Origin: Ignavibacteriales bacterium UBA6490
GTDB lineage: Bacteria > Bacteroidota > Ignavibacteria > Ignavibacteriales > Ignavibacteriaceae
DNA: 27,986 nucleotides
Direction: 5' to 3'
Assembly (NCBI GenBank): GCA_002435365.1
Contig: DJMM01000100.1
Coordinates: 15,466 to 43,451, forward strand
The notes under the pieces were generated by a model that made no database searches, was not told the DNA's origin, and saw only the letters and a list, made by a program, of their open reading frames with translations. This document shows, in pieces, positions 24,774 to 27,986 of this stretch (its first letter is position 1; each line of letters starts with the position of its first letter). Position numbers and translations under genes: made by a program.

Positions 24774-25835
24774 TCAATAGTTTACTGCAAGCTGCCCGCA
24801 GGCCGCAGCAATATCATCTCCCTGTGTGAATCTTACCATTACCGTAATATTTTTACTGCGCAGTTTATCTGCAAATTCCTCAATCCTTTGCTGTGAAGTG
24901 GGTTCCAGATCTGCGGAAATGCCCCCGGGATTCATATGTTTTAAAGAGTTAAACGGAATCAGATTAATTTTTGAGGGAATTGAACTGCACAATTTTACAA
25001 GCGCATTTATATCCTCTTTCCTGTCGTTTATTCCTTTCAGCATCACATATTCAAAAGTAATCCGGGTTCCTGTTGTCCTTGAATAATATTTCAATGCCTC
25101 AATATTTTTCTGCAGCGGATATTTTTTATTGATGGGCATAATCCTGTCCCGGATATCATCGAAGCAGGAATGAAGCGAGAAGGCGATTTTTGCTTTTAAT
25201 CCGCTATCCGCAAGTTCAGTTATTTTCGGAGCAATACCGGCGGTGCTTACAGTAATTTTTTTCAGGCTGATACCGGTGGTCAGCTCGTCCGAAAAAATTT
25301 CCAGGGAGCTGAGCACGGCAGTGTAATTAAGCAGCGGTTCACCCATACCCATATATACAATATTCGAGATTTTTTCCCTGCCGTAATCTTTTGCGGCAAG
25401 GATGTACTGATCGATTATTTCACCGGCCGTTAGATTTTTCTTAAAACCCATCAAACCGGTTGCACAGAATTTACAATCGAGAGGACATCCGGCCTGGGTG
25501 GAAATACAGAGTGTATTCCGTTTGCTTTCAGGTATTATAACCGACTCTATAAAATTCTTTTCACCTGCCGAAAACACATATTTCTTTGTCCCGGTGCTTC
25601 CGGATATTTCGGAATCGACGGTTTTAAGTGTAAAAAGCTCGGCCGTTTCTGCCAGTTTATTTCTCAGGCTTTTGGGAAGATTCTCCATTTGCCGGAAATC
25701 ATCGGCATGATGGTTATACATCCAGTTGAATACCTGTTCGCTGCGGAAAGGCGGTTCACCGATACTGATAAAATAATTTTTCAGCTCAGACAGCGTCATC
25801 CCCTTTAAAACTGTCTTAACATCTTTAATCTTCAT
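24774..25835 (-). CDS. rlmN: Dual-specificity 23S rRNA/tRNA adenine C2 methyltransferase
   Basis: RlmN is a radical-SAM enzyme that methylates C2 of A2503 in 23S rRNA and A37 in some tRNAs. The 353-residue protein has the radical-SAM cysteines C117-x3-C121-x2-C124, the GEPLLNY segment, and the C-terminal catalytic cysteine C346 in AAACGQLA. An additional conserved cysteine occurs at 110. Length and motifs fit RlmN well. It is the first gene of the minus-strand unit, and a possible promoter element lies only 8 bases upstream of its ATG. Confidence 0.97.
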   Translation of the reverse strand: MKIKDVKTVLKGMTLSELKNYFISIGEPPFRSEQVFNWMYNHHADDFRQMENLPKSLRNKLAETAELFTLKTVDSEISGSTGTKKYVFSAGEKNFIESVIIPESKRNTLCISTQAGCPLDCKFCATGLMGFKKNLTAGEIIDQYILAAKDYGREKISNIVYMGMGEPLLNYTAVLSSLEIFSDELTTGISLKKITVSTAGIAPKITELADSGLKAKIAFSLHSCFDDIRDRIMPINKKYPLQKNIEALKYYSRTTGTRITFEYVMLKGINDRKEDINALVKLCSSIPSKINLIPFNSLKHMNPGGISADLEPTSQQRIEEFADKLRSKNITVMVRFTQGDDIAAACGQLAVNY

Positions 25836-25842
25836 TCTGAAA

Positions 25843-25853
25843 TATACAAATTA
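25843..25853 (-). promoter_or_regulatory. Possible promoter element of rlmN
   Basis: On the minus strand this is TAATTTGTATA, identical to 15857-15867. If the TAATTTG part is the -10/-7 element, transcription would begin within a few bases of the rlmN start codon, implying a very short or absent leader. The support is sequence repetition and position only. Confidence 0.3.
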
Positions 25854-26360
25854 GAGCGTATGCAAAAAATATTAATACCGGCGAAACTCCGGAATGGAGA
25901 ATTTTAAGGTTGTACGGTCACCGGATAATAAAATATGTAAAAATGCGGCTCCGGATTTGCGGTTTGATAATACTTAACAAATCGAAATAATTTACCACCT
26001 GACCTGATTCTATCCTGATTCTAACCTGGGTCTGATCTGATTCTGTTCCCATTTTTTTGGGGATTGAATGGAATTTGGATCAGGACAGAATCTCACCAGT
26101 TAGAGGTAAAGTTTACAAGCGAACGGCAAAAATCCTGATTTCGGGAATATTAATACAAGGTTTATGTTTTCCTGCGATCTGCAGTCTGAAATTATTTTCG
26201 TTCTGCAGCTGGTAGAAACAAAATTATAGTCTAAGTGAAGATATTTTTATTTATCTTCTTCAAAAAATAAGTGGTGGGATTATCACTTAATTGTTAAAGA
26301 ATTTTTTTTATTCTTATTTTAACGAAGTAAACTGAAGTGTACAAATTATAATGGAAAAAT
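25854..26360. other. Divergent spacer with repeats, no gene seen
   Basis: About 500 bases separate rlmN from the penicillin acylase gene, and no coding frame of note is visible. The spacer holds an 11-bp-period array (26002-26045), an inverted partner of its last unit (ACAGAATC at 26085-26092), and AT-rich runs around 26290-26325 including a stretch of eight Ts. The acylase promoter must lie in the right half, and TATAAT occurs at 26347-26352. Confidence 0.5.
26002..26045. repeat. Four-unit degenerate 11-bp tandem repeat
   Basis: Four 11-base units follow one another without gaps: ACCTGATTCTA, TCCTGATTCTA, ACCTGGGTCTG and ATCTGATTCTG. The period is close to one turn of the helix, so each copy faces the same side. 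GATTCTGT at 26039-26046 pairs with ACAGAATC at 26085-26092, which would make a stem with a 38-base loop. The array is too short and unspaced to be CRISPR. It may be a regulator array or a simple slippage product. Confidence 0.6.
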
Positions 26361-27986
26361 ATGCGTAAATGGTTAAAAATTGTGTTGGGGTTATCATTTA
26401 CAACCATAATCTTTTTAATCGTCCTTGGATTTGTTTTTTACAAAATGCTGCACGCACCCCTTCCGGTTTATGAAGGAGAAATTTCTACCCGTGAAATAAA
26501 CGGTGGTATTGAGATTTACCGTGACAGCCTGGCTATTCCGTATATTCTTGCCCAGAATGAAGAAGATGCAGCATTTGCACTGGGATATGTGCATTCCCAG
26601 GAACGAATGTTTTCAATGGATCTGATTCGCCGTGCCGGGGAAGGCAGATTGAGTGAAGTACTCGGCAGCGAAATGCTTCCTTTTGATAAAATGTTTCTTA
26701 CCGTAGGAATTAGAAAATTTGCTTATGATAATTTTAGCAGGATAGACCCGGTAGTAAGAAAACTTCTGGTTTCCTATGCTGCAGGAGTAAATTATTATAT
26801 TAAAAACCAAAAAGGGAAATATCCGGTTGAGTTTGATATTCTCGGCTATGAACCATATGAATGGAAACCTGAACATTCCCTCATCATTATACGGATGATG
26901 GGGTGGGAGCTGAATATTGCCTGGTGGGTCGATTATACGTATGCTTATATTGCCGCCAGGATAGGATCAAAAAAGGCGGCGGAAATTCTTCCGGAATATA
27001 TTTCAAGCGAACCTTTCGGCAATCAGTTATTTCTGGATGATAATAAAATTGATCTTTCGTTTATAAAAACCGACAGGAGATTCAGGCAGCTGTTCGGATT
27101 CGGCGGAACTCAGATCGGTTCCAACAACTGGGCTGTAAATAATTCTGCCTCATCCAGCGGCAAACCTATAATTGCCAATGATCCTCATCTTGCTTACAGC
27201 GCTCCGGGAAGATGGATGGCCGCAGTTTTAAGGGGAGGAGACCTAAGAGCTGAGGGTGTTACCCTTCCCGGCGTGCCCGGAATAGTGATCGGGAAAAATG
27301 AAAACATCTCCTGGACCCTTACAAACCTGATGGCGGACGACTGCGATTTTTATATTGAAAAGATTGATTCATCCGGAAAAAATTATCTGTTGGACGGTAA
27401 ATGGAAAGAGCTGCAATCGCGTAAGGTGAGAATAAAAGTAAAAGATTCCCTGGATGCGGAATATGTTATCAAATATACACACCGGGGACCGATAGTATCA
27501 GATATTCATCCCTACGATTTCTTATACTCAAACCGTGAAATCAGCAGATCGGTTATAAGTATGCGATGGAACGGAAATGATTTCAGTGATGAAATGCTTG
27601 CGTTCTATAAAATCAATATTGCCCGTAACTGGGAAGATTTCCGGGATGCGCTTAAAAGCTATGCACTGCCCGGCCAGAATTTTGTTTATGCCGATAAAGA
27701 CGGAAATATCGGCTACCTGATGGGCTCACGAATTCCATTAAGAGGAGGAACAAAACAGGCAGTAATCTATGACGGCTCAACATCTGCAGGGGATTGGAAG
27801 GGATATCTGCCCTACTACTCACAGCCTTTTTTTCTGAATCCTCCTGAAAATTATATCGCCACAGCCAATAATAAGGTGGTTGAAAATTTCAGCCAGTACA
27901 TAACCACGCTGTGGGAGCCCGATTCCCGTATAAAAAGGATAAGGGAACTTCTGCAGTCGAAAAAACAGCACAGCGCAGATGACTTT
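26361..27986 (+). CDS. Penicillin acylase family protein (3' end outside window)
   Basis: This N-terminal-nucleophile hydrolase (penicillin amidase family, peptidase S45) is partial, with 542 codons present and no stop before the edge. The N-terminus has one hydrophobic segment (about 8-27), a signal or anchor. The alpha-chain region includes DSLAIPYILAQNEEDAAFA and GYVHSQERMFSMDLIRRAGEG. The chain cleavage site and nucleophile are at Ser254 in IGSNNWAV, followed by NDPHLAYSAPGRW and the oxyanion-region segment TLTNLMADDCDFY. Family members cleave amides, including acyl-homoserine lactones and beta-lactam side chains, and the substrate here is unknown. The ATG at 26361 overlaps a 5-codon frame beginning at 26351. 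Family length is usually about 750-800 residues, so roughly 200-250 are missing. Confidence 0.93.
   Translation, partial: MRKWLKIVLGLSFTTIIFLIVLGFVFYKMLHAPLPVYEGEISTREINGGIEIYRDSLAIPYILAQNEEDAAFALGYVHSQERMFSMDLIRRAGEGRLSEVLGSEMLPFDKMFLTVGIRKFAYDNFSRIDPVVRKLLVSYAAGVNYYIKNQKGKYPVEFDILGYEPYEWKPEHSLIIIRMMGWELNIAWWVDYTYAYIAARIGSKKAAEILPEYISSEPFGNQLFLDDNKIDLSFIKTDRRFRQLFGFGGTQIGSNNWAVNNSASSSGKPIIANDPHLAYSAPGRWMAAVLRGGDLRAEGVTLPGVPGIVIGKNENISWTLTNLMADDCDFYIEKIDSSGKNYLLDGKWKELQSRKVRIKVKDSLDAEYVIKYTHRGPIVSDIHPYDFLYSNREISRSVISMRWNGNDFSDEMLAFYKINIARNWEDFRDALKSYALPGQNFVYADKDGNIGYLMGSRIPLRGGTKQAVIYDGSTSAGDWKGYLPYYSQPFFLNPPENYIATANNKVVENFSQYITTLWEPDSRIKRIRELLQSKKQHSADDF

Noticed and set aside
26002..26045. 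CRISPR array
   Set aside because: The units are 11 bases, directly adjacent and without spacers, and no cas genes are present.
26340..26350. Third copy of the putative promoter 11-mer before the penicillin acylase gene
   Set aside because: The match is partial and in the orientation opposite to the gene it precedes.

Overview
The window looks like chromosomal DNA from an AT-rich anaerobic or facultative member of the Bacteroidota/Ignavibacteriota side of the tree, and Ignavibacteria is my best guess. This is an inference from gene content and protein style: a Sec-type (clade II) nosZ cluster without nosR, nrfHA, a TPR-tailed serine hydrolase, and many outer-membrane barrels ending in aromatic residues. 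There is no rRNA, tRNA, CRISPR array or transposase in the window.

Positions 1-8234 hold a nitrous-oxide-reduction island on the + strand. In order it contains a c-type cytochrome lipoprotein, nosZ, a four-helix membrane protein (NosB candidate), nosL, nosD, nosF, nosY, an Rrf2-family regulator with three cysteines, and a NapH/NosR-like membrane iron-sulfur protein. Four copies of a 22-bp inverted repeat (8-6-8 geometry) sit upstream of the first gene (two copies), directly before the Rrf2 gene and directly before the NapH-like gene. They look like the operators of one Rrf2 regulon. A strong hairpin plus T-run follows nosZ and probably reduces expression of the maturation genes relative to nosZ.

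Positions 8235-10781 are a region of gene decay. Two intact genes, a DUF6448-type periplasmic protein and a Ric/ScdA di-iron repair protein, lie among three remnants: a formylglycine-generating-enzyme-like (SUMF1) protein, a SCO-type copper chaperone and a short hemerythrin. Positions 10782-14149 then encode nitrite ammonification (nrfH, nrfA) followed by an alginate-export-type porin. The organism can apparently reduce N2O to N2 and nitrite to ammonium. The decayed SUMF1 and SCO genes may be leftovers of a copper nitrite reductase locus, which is an inference.

Positions 14320-15789 (minus strand) encode a serine beta-lactamase-like hydrolase with TPRs. Positions 16230-17659 encode a barrel-like outer-membrane protein and a small secreted protein, both of unknown function.

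Positions 17707-24085 form a tightly packed four-gene + strand unit: an HD-domain protein fused to a Pycsar-effector-like membrane domain, a SixA-type histidine phosphatase, polyphosphate kinase 1, and a large exported protein that appears to join a kinase-like domain to an Omp85-like outer-membrane barrel. The last three genes overlap or nearly touch, so translational coupling is likely. This unit is the best candidate here for an undescribed system.

Positions 24232-25835 (minus strand) carry two RNA methyltransferases, a TrmH/SpoU-family enzyme and RlmN. A 525-bp divergent spacer with an 11-bp-period repeat separates them from a penicillin acylase family protein that runs off the right edge.
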